Source: Embiotoca jacksoni
Lineage: Eukaryota; Chordata; Actinopteri; Embiotocidae
Direction of reading: 5' to 3'
Assembly (NCBI GenBank): GCA_022577435.1
Contig: JAKOON010000039.1
Coordinates: forward strand, 69,501 to 133,500
Length of the DNA: 64,000 nt
This document shows, piece by piece, positions 38,502-49,895 of the stretch (position 1 is the stretch's first letter; the number at the start of each line of letters is the position of its first letter). Under the pieces are notes generated by a model. The model made no database searches, was not told where the DNA came from, and saw only the letters and a program-made list of their open reading frames with translations. The position numbers and the translations under genes were made by a program.

Positions 38502-41360
38502 ATGGCAAAATTTGTGCTTGCTGGTAAGTAATGTTACGTTTTTACCCTCTAATATTTAACTATATTTCAAATAATTTGTTTCTACGTTGTCAACCTTCAC
38601 AGGCAAAACAGACTGCCCTCATTACGCCAAAGCGGAACTTTTAGTCGACTGTCTGCAACGGTGTCTGCCAGACTTCAGGGTCCACAAGATTTGTATCCTC
38701 CCAGAGGAATGGAAGGTAATCTCTCTCTCCTATCAAAAAGTATTTGCAAACCAGTTGCATATGTGTTTTTAGTCATCGACGTGACATGTCCTGGGCTTCT
38801 GACAGGAATGGCTCGAGGCCACCTGCAAAAGAAATGTCTGGAAACACGAGCGCTCTCCTTTGGTTTGGAGGGAACTAGTGGACCAAGGGGGCAAAGGGAT
38901 GCTCTTAGGGGGCTATAATGAATTCCTGGAGCACTGCCAGGTAGGCATAGATAGGTTGTCTCGATTAAAGATACGTCAAAACTACCAAACCTGGTAATGC
39001 GTTTCATCTGTGGTTGTGTAGGATTACTACAACATCACATCAGACATGCCGACAGATATGATGCTGAGTGTCGCGGCAGAGAACGAGGAGACCAAGATGA
39101 GCCTTATTGGGGAAGAGCAGCATCGCGTCGGTCTTATCCAGCACTTTCACATATGGATTAGCGGGTGGGTTTGATGCACGTTCCCCCCCTGCGGTTTGCT
39201 TCAAGAGTGATTCGACTGACAGATTTGTCCTTTTCAGTGCTCTCAGCCCAACGAGCTACGTTCTGATCCCCCATCTGCTTTCTGCTGAGGTGTTCCCCCA
39301 CGCTACTGTAATCAACCTGCACCTACTGGACCTGGAGGGGAGCCAGGAGGAGCTGCAGGGGCTCCGGATGGAGACTGTGGACATGTCACTCAGTGTACTT
39401 CATCAGGTACGGGACTTTCGCAAAGCTTAGATTCTTTAATCACGTCGGAAAGAATATAAAGTCATCTAAACGAATGTGTTCACAGGTGACTACTCACACA
39501 GATCTCGAGCAAGCTTTTCGAGAAGCTGATGTCATCCTCCTGCTGGATGATGGCCGGTCTGGTGACACAGATAGAGAGAAAGAGAAAGACAAAGACAAAG
39601 AGAAAGAGAATGAGAAAGAGAATGAGAAAGACAAAGAGAAAGACAAAGAGAAAGAGAATGAGAAAGACAAAGAGAAAGAGAATGAGAAAGACAAAGAGAA
39701 TGAGAAAGACAAAGAGAATGACAAAGACAAAGAGAATGAGAAAGACAAAGAGAAAGACAAAGAGAATGAGAAAGACAAAGATAAAGAGAATGAGAAAGAC
39801 AAAGAGAATGAGAAAGACAAAGAGAAAGAGAATGAGAAAGACAAAGAGAATGAGAAAGACAAAGAGAAAGACAAAGAGAATGAGACAGAGAATGAGAAAG
39901 AGAGAGCGAGAGAGAAAGAGAGAGAGAGAGAGAAAGCAAAAGAGAGAGAGGAGGAGAAAGAGAGAGAGAAAGAGAGAGAGGAGGAGGAGAAAGAGAAAGA
40001 GAGAGAGGAGGAGGAGAAGAAGAAGAAGAAGAAAATAAAGGACATCTCGGACCGGTACCGAGAGTATGGACAACTGATCGACACGAGAGCCAAGAAGACG
40101 GTGAAGGTGATCGTGTCGGGAGACTCGTTTGTCAACTTGAGATGCTCCCTTCTTGTGGACGCCGCACGCTCCATTGACAGCCACCAGTTTGTCGCCGCGG
40201 CAACTCGGCTGGAGAATCAAGCCAGGGCTGTAATTGCAAAGAAGTTGAAAGTGAGGACATCAGGTATCTAGTGTACACTTCGACTTTGATTTCCCTTGCC
40301 TTTCAGCACTATCGTCTCAAATACTGTGTGAACATTTTTTCTTCTTCTATTGTAGATATAAGAGGAGTCATTGTGTGGGGAAACATCAGTGGTTTTTTCT
40401 ACGTTGACCTGCAGAGGGCGGAGGTTTTCAACTACGATGGAGCAATCTATGGACCACCTTTCTTTTCCCAACAAATCCTGCAGATCGTTACCGACAGGTC
40501 TGTTACAATAACAAACAGTAAGTTTTCACTAGTTTCACTATGCAACAGACCGCCGGACTCGGAGCTCAGCTACGTAGGTGGTTATTTCTTAATATGCATT
40601 CATTTTAACGGTTAACTCCAACTAACTGCCACTTTGGCTGGCTAAACGAACATAATATGACAAGGTCTGACGCTGGTCTACCATCGCATTACCGAACCCT
40701 AGCCTGCTGTGATGTCAGCCTGCGCAAATGTTGATTGCGCAATAGATTTGTCCCAACAGTGTCCCTGCCCTGATCAAAAACATCCTGTGCAGAGATGTGC
40801 CAAAAGGGCAATAATCCCCTCCTCCTTTCCAGGACATGGTTGGAAACAGACTTTCAACACCTGGTGTGTCATCATAGCAGAGCTGTGGCTTCAAAGACCG
40901 GCCAAGCCGTGTTGGCCGCAGATGGGATCCTCGTTGTCCTGAAGGCTTGGAATGGCGCTAGCGGTCCAGATGAGGTCCTGTCTGTGGGTGTACTTTGCCC
41001 AGGTTAGGACGCGTTGACCTCAGCCACTCCAATGTAAAGTTCTGGAAAACACGAGAGATTCACATGATTATTGCTACTTCCAGGCCACTACAACCTCCCA
41101 GATGGCATCGTCCTCTCAGTTCCAGTTACCTTTACAGACGGTAAACTGTCCGTACTGCTCGACGTCACTGTTGGAGACAAGCTAAAGGAGAAGCTTCAGC
41201 TTTCTGCTAGTGAACTGCAGCAGGTGTCGTCATAAAAACAAAACAAAGGAGTTAGACATCATATTTAAAGCAAACGTACTAACTGGGTCTTTTTTTTCTT
41301 TCCCAGGAAAAACAACTTGGATCAGAAAACGGCTCGATTGTCACAAAAAAAGATGTTTGA
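38502..41360 (+). CDS. mdh1b: Malate dehydrogenase 1B-like protein, probably not catalytic
   Basis: Ten exons give 621 residues: 38502-38523, 38603-38715, 38806-38940, 39022-39164, 39238-39406, 39486-40263, 40356-40497, 40833-41002, 41084-41223 and 41307-41360. The N-terminal 130 residues are the MDH1B-specific extension (AGKTDCPHYAKAELLVDCLQ). The dehydrogenase fold follows from about residue 133, but its nucleotide loop is GALSPTS (138-144) rather than the classic glycine motif. The catalytic histidine of the MDH motif GNHSS is isoleucine (GNISG, I464). Human MDH1B shares this, so the protein is probably a pseudoenzyme. Exon 6 carries a 153-residue Glu/Lys/Asp/Asn/Arg repeat (225-377) between DVILLLDDG and KDISDRYREYGQLID. 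This makes the protein about 100 residues longer than the human one (518). It is convergent with retreg2. Confidence 0.94.
39576..40034 (+). repeat. Coding purine-rich minisatellite, GAGAAAGACAAA-type units
   Basis: Units of 6 and 12 bp (GAGAAA, GACAAA, GAGAAT) are repeated for 459 bp, exactly 153 codons, without a stop or frame break. The first two thirds encode EKDK and EKEN steps; the last third becomes arginine-rich and ends in poly-lysine. The complementary strand is also stop-free in more than one frame. Confidence 0.95.
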
Positions 41361-41595
41361 AAGACATTTGTTCCTGGTAACATTAAAAAAAATAAAAATA
41401 AATTAAAAAAAAAAAAGAAATCACTTAATATGTACCACACACACTCAAAACACAAGTTAGAAGTCAGTTCGAATGATCAAAGGTAGTAATCCAGATAAAT
41501 TTCAATGCCACATCCTAAAGTTTGTTTCAGTTTGTTCTTTTATTCTCTTAACTTTCACATGTAGAGTTGCAGTTTTATTTTACCAGTTGAATGAC

Positions 41596-41601
41596 AATAA
41601 A
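41596..41601 (+). terminator. Polyadenylation signal, mdh1b
   Basis: AATAAA lies about 236 bp after the mdh1b stop. A-rich alternatives lie at about 41,391-41,402. Convergent minus-strand AATAAA sequences (about 41,538 and 41,573) for retreg2 overlap this zone. Confidence 0.45.
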
Positions 41602-43420
41602 TCCTTCCCGCTCGGAGAAACTCGTCCACAGCTGTTGTATTTTTAGACGTAAAAGATCAAACTGAGTACTTTATGGAAAAAGGAGAAATTAGAAAATATA
41701 TTCCTTTTTTTTTTTTTTAAATTGTACAGTTCAGTAAGTGTCTTTTTTATAGGTAAATAAGCGGTATTTGAAGCATAAAACACACGACTACAATACACAG
41801 ACTAGTCCGTTAACAGCGTTCTCTACATCTGATGTTATCGCTTGCCACCCATTTCCATTTACAGTTGGGTGGTCTTTTCAAAGTAAGGACACATCAAAAC
41901 TTGAATTCCCCTCATTGATAATGAAATATTAATAAACTGAATTCAATGGGCTTTTTTTAACCTGAAACATTCAAAGTGACTCTTTTTTTCTCACAAATTG
42001 TGCAGTACTTTGTCAGCTGACAAGGAGAACTTGAACAGAGTGCTGTTTTTACATGCAGAATATACACTTTCCTTTTGTTTGTTTTTTTTGCATTTCTACA
42101 CTATACACAAGTAGGCGTTGACTGGGAAAAAAAAGAAAAAGGAAAGGTTACAAATACAGTGCACTACACTAAAGTTGGGAAAAATGGACACATATTCTGC
42201 AATGTTATATTCACTTTGTACAACCCACCCCTGAGATTTCAATGCCGAGTGGTTTACAAAAAGCAAAATCAGTCTCTTCGTACAGTCGAGCACGCTGCTA
42301 GATCTCTGGTCAATTTTTTGCCATACGTGACACATAATTAAAAGTATTATGCCCCTTCCTTAGCTGAAAAAAAAATCTGCTCCAGTTAAAGTCCTGCTCT
42401 TTTGAAACTTGACCTCAGATATTGATCACGGTGAATACGTGTGTGATGCACGGCATGCATAAACTTGTCGTGGCACGCAGGCGGTTATTCATACATATGC
42501 CAGTGATACATGTACAGATAGTACATGGGCCTGTCTAACCAGTCTCAAAGTTGTAGCTTCAAAATAAATTCAGTTCCATATGGAAATTAAAGCCCATTCA
42601 CAAATGTCAATAAAAACGAGGCATCCGTCGCAGAGAGGAAACATTTCGGGAACATTTCTTTTATCTCGTCACGTGAAAGTCACTTGTGTGTAAAGATCTA
42701 GGAGTTGTCAACATCCAGTAATGTCAAGGATTCCATGTTCAGGCAACAAGTGAAAAACCACCGCACGACTTCTCTTTGTCAAAACTGCAACCTTGGAGGT
42801 AAAGATCGGGAGCAATATATTGTTTTTAAACTCGGGGAACATACAACTACAATTCAAACCCGGATGTCCGCGGTGTCGTCATTAAAACACTCGCATTATA
42901 ATCTTTATGGGGAACTGAAGGGGTACTTTCAAACTCCTTCTCACCTTAATAATAATCATCAAACTGACAATTAAATTAAATAATTTATAGCATATATTAA
43001 TAGTTACATAATCCAACATTTCAACTCTTCATAACACCATCTGCTTCTGAATGAGAAAATAAAAGCATCACGGTTGTACCGGGAGAAAACAACTCGGTAA
43101 CGATGTCTCCGTAACTGTTTATCTGAGCGCTGGCTTTCTCTCACTGGACATGTTACTATCGGGACAGCAGTCAGCGTAACACAAAAACCTCGACTGTAAA
43201 CGCAGTATAAATCATCTCTGTTGTAGTTTGTGTATTTAACGGTATGGTGAAGCCGTGTCTTTGTGAATGACACCTGGTAGTAGCTCATGATCCTGGACTC
43301 GAAACAGGTACACACCCCACGAGGCTATGAAAGCACAGAGTATCTCAACCATCTGCTACACAATCACCAACCAACAGCATTAAACGCCAAACTCTTTGAT
43401 AAATGTATTGTATGAAGCAG

Positions 43421-43461
43421 TATGTATGTATGTATGTATGTATGTATGTATGTATGTATGT
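43421..43461 (+). repeat. (TATG)n tetranucleotide
   Basis: Ten units lie just past the retreg2 stop codon, in its 3' UTR. Confidence 0.95.
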
Positions 43462-43535
43462 TTATAATGTAGTTTTAACGTACAAATAAAAACAGAACAT
43501 TTGGGGGGCGGGAGGGGGGGGAGGCAACAGGGCAG

Positions 43536-46500
43536 CTATGACTGTGGTTGATGCTGAGGAGATGGAGGTGAGTCTTGGGCTTCTCCCACCACCTGTCTGT
43601 CAGAGCTGAGGTCCAACTCTTCATCCGCCTGCTCCAGTTCACTTTGGTCCAAAAGCTCAAAGTCCTCTTCTTCGGTCTGGACGAGCGTGTCGTCCGGGAA
43701 CTCCTCGCCGCCGGCGCCGCTTTCTGTCGTGAAGGCCTCGTCCGGGTCCTCGTCGGGACCTGGCGCCCCGACCGCGGTAATTGTAGTGTTAGCGGTGGCG
43801 TCTGCGGGCTCGGTGGGGGTCTCCGGAACGTCCGGTGGGGTTTCGGTCGGGAGGAACTCGGCCAGGGAGGGCTCCTCGCTGGCCTCGCTGGAGCGCAGCA
43901 GGGCTGACAGAGTGTTCTGCACTACGGTGGAGATGGCCGTGCTCACGATCTCCTCGCTCAGCGCCTCCAGGGAGCGCTGCGCATCCCGGGTTACTGCATC
44001 TTCCCTCTCCTCTGCCTCCCGCCTCTCCGCTTCCTCCCCTGCGTCCGGAACGGGCAGCGTGCCCTCCTCACTCCCGGGTGGTCGTCCGTGTCCGTTGAAA
44101 TGAGTGTTCACAAAGTGAAGAGGGGACGCTAGGTGTTGGATAAGCAGGCTGGCGGGGCTCAACGGTTCCCCCTCTGCCTGACCACCAACCTGGGTTCCAT
44201 CTCCCTGGCCCGGGCCCCGCAGAGGAAAGTGAAGCAGGTTGCGATCGATGGACGGAAACTCCTCAATCGAGGGGAACTCGGGGAGATCCCGGAGGTAGGA
44301 CTCCTCTGGGTCGCTGTGTAAACTCTGTTGGTCCAAATCTGCAGCAGAAAGCAAAAATGTTTTTGGTTTTAAAAACAAGACCAAACTGAAGAGTTGAACA
44401 GCTGCATATACCAGGAGGTGAGGCCACACTGTGGGTAAGATAAATTTAGAAAGTAAATATGTGAATAGTGTTTACTTGAGTGCAGGCTTGAGCTGAAAAC
44501 CCCTGTAATTACCCTGTTAAACAAATAAGTACTGATGCGGGGAAGGATGTCATACTTCACTAGTTCAAAACAACAACAACTGCATGGACACTTTGTTTCA
44601 TATTTTCAGAGCAGAGAAAAACACAGACACTTTGACCTCAAAAAACAACAACATCTATACAGGCAGTAATCTTACCTTCAGAGAGGTCCGCGAGTTGAGG
44701 AGTGGTGGCTCTGGACACCGAGAAGCCTCCACTCTCCAGGATGGATGCCTCTTCGTCCGACAACTCCGAGTCCGTGATGGCCATTGCCAAAGCCGTAGTC
44801 TTCGCATCCACCTGACCCAAAACACAAACGTATCATCATCTTCCTCATCTCTTACGTAACTGAAACGGGAAAACTTCCAATAAAAGGATGAAGATAAGTC
44901 TGACTTTGGTAGGTACACTCATCGCTCACTCGTTACTCACTGCTGGCGACTGTGATCTTCAGGGACAGCAGCAAACCAGACGGATAAATGATAGTAGTTT
45001 GTGTTTATTGCGGTTTTCTGCGGGTCTAAATTCATTCCACAGACGTAGCGTCACGACTGAATACCCGACACAACATCAACATTGTAGGTAATGCATGCGA
45101 ACCACGTGCCTCTGACAGTAGCGCTAATGGAACGTGGTCGTACTTGAGGCCACACCACAGACCTCCGTTCCCACCCAAGTACTCATGAAGGTTGATGCTG
45201 ACCTCAGCACACCACACATCCGGCTCCCGATACTGCCTCTTCTGCTGGTGCTCTTATGGTTTTCTAGCTCCACCCACACTCATAAAAGTGTGTGTAGGGT
45301 GTATTGTGTAGTGCGTGTAGTGTGTGTGTGTGTGTGTGTGTACCGTCGGGGCAAAACAGGACAGCTCCTCCTCACTCTCGCTTTCCGTTTCAGCTCTGGG
45401 CTCGTGCCCCTCCTCCAGCTCCTTCTTCACCTCTGTTAAAACACACGTTTAACATGTCATGCTGACAAAGGAGACACATGTGGACCTCCTGCAATGCCAC
45501 AACAGAGACAAATGAATGGCAACAGTATAACATACTCTTTGCAAGAAATGGGATGTGGGTGCAATTGTACCCGAAGGAAGCACTGTTCAATTTTCACAAT
45601 TATGTAACAGGTGTTGTTACAGTGTCTTTTATTCTTTCTGTGTCTGCAGAGTGTCTCAGGTTGGGTGTCGGTGAGAGGAAAAAGAAAGGTGATCTACAGC
45701 GATTCAGAACTCTGCTCCATGTGTAACAGTGGCTCCACTGTATGGTCAGGTACCGTATCAAATGTTACAATCAGGCGTGTTGCAGCTGCAGGATTTCTAT
45801 AGTCGCAGAGTGTGCCGGTGACACTCACTCCTCTTGTCGTGCTTGCGGTGCTCGGTGTCTCCCTTCATGCTGTAGTCCAGTTTCATCAGGATTGGTTCCA
45901 AGCCCGTGTACATCCTCTGGATGAGCTCATGGTACACGACCAGCGGCCACAAAAGCACACTGAGGACTGAAAAAGCACAATAACAACTTTATGAACTGTC
46001 CTTTAACCGTATTCAAAGCAAGATCGCTGTAAAGACACAGGAAACATGGCCCGTTTCCCAAAGAAAATCCAGTTATGTAACTGATAAATAAGGGAGGAAG
46101 AGATACATTTACAAATACAAGCTTGACTTATTAGATAAACGTGATTCTTCAATAACAAGGAATGCAAAAAAAAAAAAAAAAAAGAAGATGTAATTACTCC
46201 ACTAACGGCCATTCTTACCTAATGACCATACGCCCTCTGTCTGTCATGTCAACCAGGCAGCCAAACAGCTATGTTAATTAGGCATGAAGTGACTCACCTA
46301 TAATGTAGGAGATCATGATTCCTGGTACATAATGTCCAACCACAGCGAGTACAAAGCAGCCACTGCACATCATCACACAGAACTGGGAGATAGAAAAAGT
46401 GAAGGGTATTAGATGACTTTATCCTCGAGCCGCAAGGGGTGCAAGACGAGGAAGTGGAAACGGTACATCTCTGCAGGTGTGTCTTCTCGTACTGTGTGAT

Positions 46501-48648
46501 AGAGGACGCGGTCTAAATGTGTCCTCGCAGCTGCATTACCTTCTGAGTTTGCGTCAGCCTTTTATAATTCCTAAACATTTATCTTCTAGTTAGACTGTTA
46601 GTTTAACAATTAATGAGCTGCACAATCCTGATTTAAAATAAGTCGCCACCAGATAGCGTGCTTGTAAATAGATTTACAGATGCACTGTTTTCGAACCATA
46701 ACCTGAGTATTACACGCATTTTAATTAGTCAAAGTCCCGGTGCGGTACCTTGCCGTGGTTCTGCCGTTTGTACTGCAGCATCTCCTGCAGATACAGACAC
46801 CAGATCAGGTAGCTCTCAGCCAGGTGGTGGCTGAGCTCGGGAATACTGAGCAGACGCTGCTCCCCGCTCATTGATTCTCTGCGTTCAAACACAAGGACAC
46901 GACACACAAACACGGGAAGATAGCGACAGAAATCAACACGTATAAAGAACAGAAATCCGTACTTCAGGTGCTCCAGGCTGCACTTAAAGGCTTGCAGAGA
47001 GGTAGTGCAGGATTCCATGTCCGTGTAATGACAACGGAGGGAGACATGCAGATGATCACAAATGCTACACATTAATAAACAAGACGGGGCTCCACATTTT
47101 TTTTTTAATAATAGTGTGACGTGACGAAAACGGAACAAATGATCTCGTACTAAATTACCCCAGGAAATGACGACAAGAGTTGTGTCGTAGAAAAAATGTT
47201 ACATTAGTAGTTTGTCATGCACATACCTTTGTACGGGTTGAGCCTCTGCGTGTTGAACTACAGATGAGGAAAAACACATGATTAGCCGCAGGTCATGAAC
47301 AAAATTGGTATTTCAGTAGAAACATCTTAAATTGTTTTTTGAAGATTAAAGCGCTGTGGTGTAAAAAAAAAAAAAAAATCTCAGAATGCCCCTAAACCTG
47401 TGATCGAGGGGCACAAATTGTGACTGATTAATTATAATGTACAAGTTTAAGTCAGTATCCTATTTTAAAATATCATTTATTCCATTTAATTTAAATTTCC
47501 GTCTCTAACGCGCAGTCACACAAACAGCGCCGTTGTTCAGTCACGAAGTTCAGAACTTATTGATTCTTATGATGTTCCGTAAAATATGGGTATCGAGGGC
47601 TAAATAAAAGCGTAAATACTTCAAAGCGTCTCTTGATTTCCGTCACATACAGATGGTGCTTTATTCAGATGAGGATGATTGTGCACTTTTCTTTGCTTTT
47701 CATTTACTCCTACTACAAGTTACTGCATGCATTTGATTTGAGCTCATTTTACACTAAATACAGAAACTTTACGCACTAATTAGAGGGGGGGCAAAAATTC
47801 TCTTTTCGTTGTTGTTTTTATTGTTTATTTTTATTTACTACACTGTTGGTAAAAAAGACCTACCGGTAATGACGGGCAACTTGGGCTTCCACCTCTCCAG
47901 TAGCATCAGTCCCAGCAGGGAGACGCTCAACAGGAAGAGAGGCCGCAGGGAGGTGGAGGACAGGAGCCTGTGGAGACACATGGAGACGCATGGAGACACA
48001 TGGAGACGTAATCCAACAACTGAAATAAAGATACACATCCATTGCACGTCTCAGCTCCGATATAGGAGGCGGAAGAAAGTAAGAGTCTGTCACTGACAGC
48101 TGCTTCACGAGGCCCGATGTCTCGAGCGAGCATTAACAGCTGCGATAACTCCAAAATAACCTATTTGTCTATTTGGCAACACAATATGTTTACGACATCG
48201 CATCCGCCGTGCTGGAAACAAACGTGAACTGGCTTGCGAGGTCCGTTAGCATGAGGCTAAAGACGTGGGATTAGCAAACTAAACGTGACATTCGCTCGTG
48301 ATATCCCCAGCGAGGCTAAACAACAACAACAACAACAACATATCGCTCCATCAAAAACAAAGCGGATTAAACAACACGGACTTGGGACGGCTACCAGAAT
48401 AATGTGTTGAGTGTCAGGGCGACGGAGACGCTGTACAGCGGCCTCTCCCACACCAACAGCCTCTGCACCCACAGCAGCAAGGGCTCGTACTGCGAAAGCC
48501 AAGCCTGGAGACGCTCCCGCAGGCGGACGAGCTCCGGGTTTTCATCCCCGCAGGCCTGCTCCGATGTCCCGGCGGGGAAAAGAGCCTCCAGGCCGACCGA
48601 AGAGGAGGTAACAGAGAGGCGTCTTATGGCCTCCTCTCCGCTCGCCAT
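43536..48648 (-). CDS. retreg2: Reticulophagy regulator 2 (FAM134A)
   Basis: Nine exons join in phase to 589 residues: 48648-48395, 47967-47864, 47257-47227, 46878-46749, 46382-46298, 45966-45829, 45432-45344, 44811-44676 and 44338-43536. RETREG2 is an ER membrane-shaping protein of the FAM134 family that recruits LC3/GABARAP for ER-phagy. Seen: a reticulon-type domain with two hydrophobic hairpins (about 70-118, containing LRPLFLLSVSLL, and about 174-218, containing GHYVPGIMISYI). A highly conserved acidic block follows (ITDSELSDEEASILESGGFS), then SPLHFVNTHFNG. A C-terminal LIR has core FELL at 549-552 within acidic residues (EEEDFELLDQSELEQ). The human protein has 543 residues; the extra length lies in the acidic linker. 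The start is the ATG at 48,648 in a good context; an upstream GTG in frame is not a start. The short 31-nt exon 47257-47227 is unusual but phase-consistent. Confidence 0.95.
45319..45341 (+). repeat. (GT)n touching a retreg2 5' splice site
   Basis: On the gene strand the intron begins GTACACACAC..., so the CA tract starts within the donor consensus of the exon 45432-45344. Confidence 0.9.
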
Positions 48649-49895
48649 GTTTCCCCCCACTTTGTTATGTTGTTTTTGGTGATCACGGGGTGTACGGAAG
48701 GACCAGCATCAAGCGTGACAGACTTAAAAAAAAAAAAAAAAAAAAAACTTAAAAAAAAAACAAGCTTCCGGTTGTGGCTTTCAAAATAAAATAATCGACG
48801 CCAGCGTTAAAAAAAAAAAATAAAAAAAATAATGTCACAATTATGGAATCAATCAATCAATAAATAGATGGCAAATTTATATTTCATATGAAGATTAGAA
48901 AAACATTATGCATTTGGCCAATGTCCGGTAAGTTTATTTCGCTTTAAAGGCTATACCAGTTTCTGCCTTTGCGCTTGATTATTTCCCGCAGCTTGACATA
49001 CCATTGATGGGCGCACAGATGGGCGGACGGATCATAAGGCCCGTCATAGGAGAGAAAAAACAAAAACGTAGTCACGTGTTTCCTTGTTTACTGTGTCGAG
49101 AGAACAGGGTTCAAGAAAGCCTCAGTGTACCACGGTGTGGTTAGAGATGCTGTCGCGTGTGTGAAATGTTGCATGAAGGTGAACACTTGCAAAGACCTGC
49201 AAAAGCTCTGTGCAACCTTCTACTACTCTTTTTTTTTTCTTCCCACGTGTGTTTCGTGGATGTTATTTTATACGTGTGCATATCTAGCAGTTTTCACATA
49301 TTTATTTTTGAAGAGGCACATTGAAAAGACAACACATCAATTTTGATACAAATTTAATACAGAAATATATCGTATGGAGTAAACATAAATTGATCAATTT
49401 GATCAAATGCAGCCAATGCGGAAATTGTGCTGGGGACCTATGAAGGTACATTATGGCATTAAGGTCAGCTCACTGTCCATTAATATTACCTATTAATAAT
49501 AGGCCTTAGGTCACGGAAGACATTTTAATGTAAACAGCGGCACAGCCAGGGAATTTTTCTTCCTCTTATAATCTCTCATTTCAGTCGTACGTCAATTTCT
49601 GAAAGACACAAATGAAATCTACCGTCATTCTGTTTACCAGCTATTACGGGATTCCTCTAATGAAGCAAAGCCCCTGTCGAGAAGCTGGGGTTGTGTGTTT
49701 TTGAGTGCAAAATTTGTTCACATAACTCACTAATGTGAAAAAAAGGAGGGTTCAAAGTCTCTGGGTGCTGGTAACCACACAACAGGGTGCAGCTGGGGGT
49801 TGTTTGGAGTGGAGCCTACCTGCGCGGGTACGCTGCCAGGACCGGAGCCTATACAGATGGTAAAGGAGGGTGGGTGACCCTCTGTACCCCTGCCG
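48649..49895. other. retreg2 promoter side and prkag3 3' flank
   Basis: Upstream of retreg2 are two A-rich runs (48,725-48,745 and about 48,809-48,830) and AT-rich sequence. No further gene is visible. A minus-strand AATAAA at 49,301-49,306 is a candidate end for prkag3, about 590 bp past its stop. Confidence 0.5.

Larger units (their letters stand above)
41361..43535. other. Convergent 3' UTR region of mdh1b and retreg2
   Basis: There is no coding signal over 2.2 kb between the two stop codons. Plus-strand AATAAA at 41,596 and minus-strand AATAAA at about 41,538 and 41,573 suggest that the transcripts overlap tail to tail if retreg2 has a long 3' UTR. A TATG repeat lies next to the retreg2 stop. 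Confidence 0.5.

Noticed and set aside
39480..40220. 246-codon minus-strand ORF full of Phe/Leu/Ile/Val, and Ser-rich frames beside it
   Set aside because: These are shadows of the coding purine repeat of mdh1b, which has no stops on its complement. The strong splice structure and homology are on the plus strand.
49730..49895. Alternative C-terminal exon of prkag3
   Set aside because: The main frame stops properly after PAGIDTLLS, matching gamma-3, and the downstream frame has no family resemblance.
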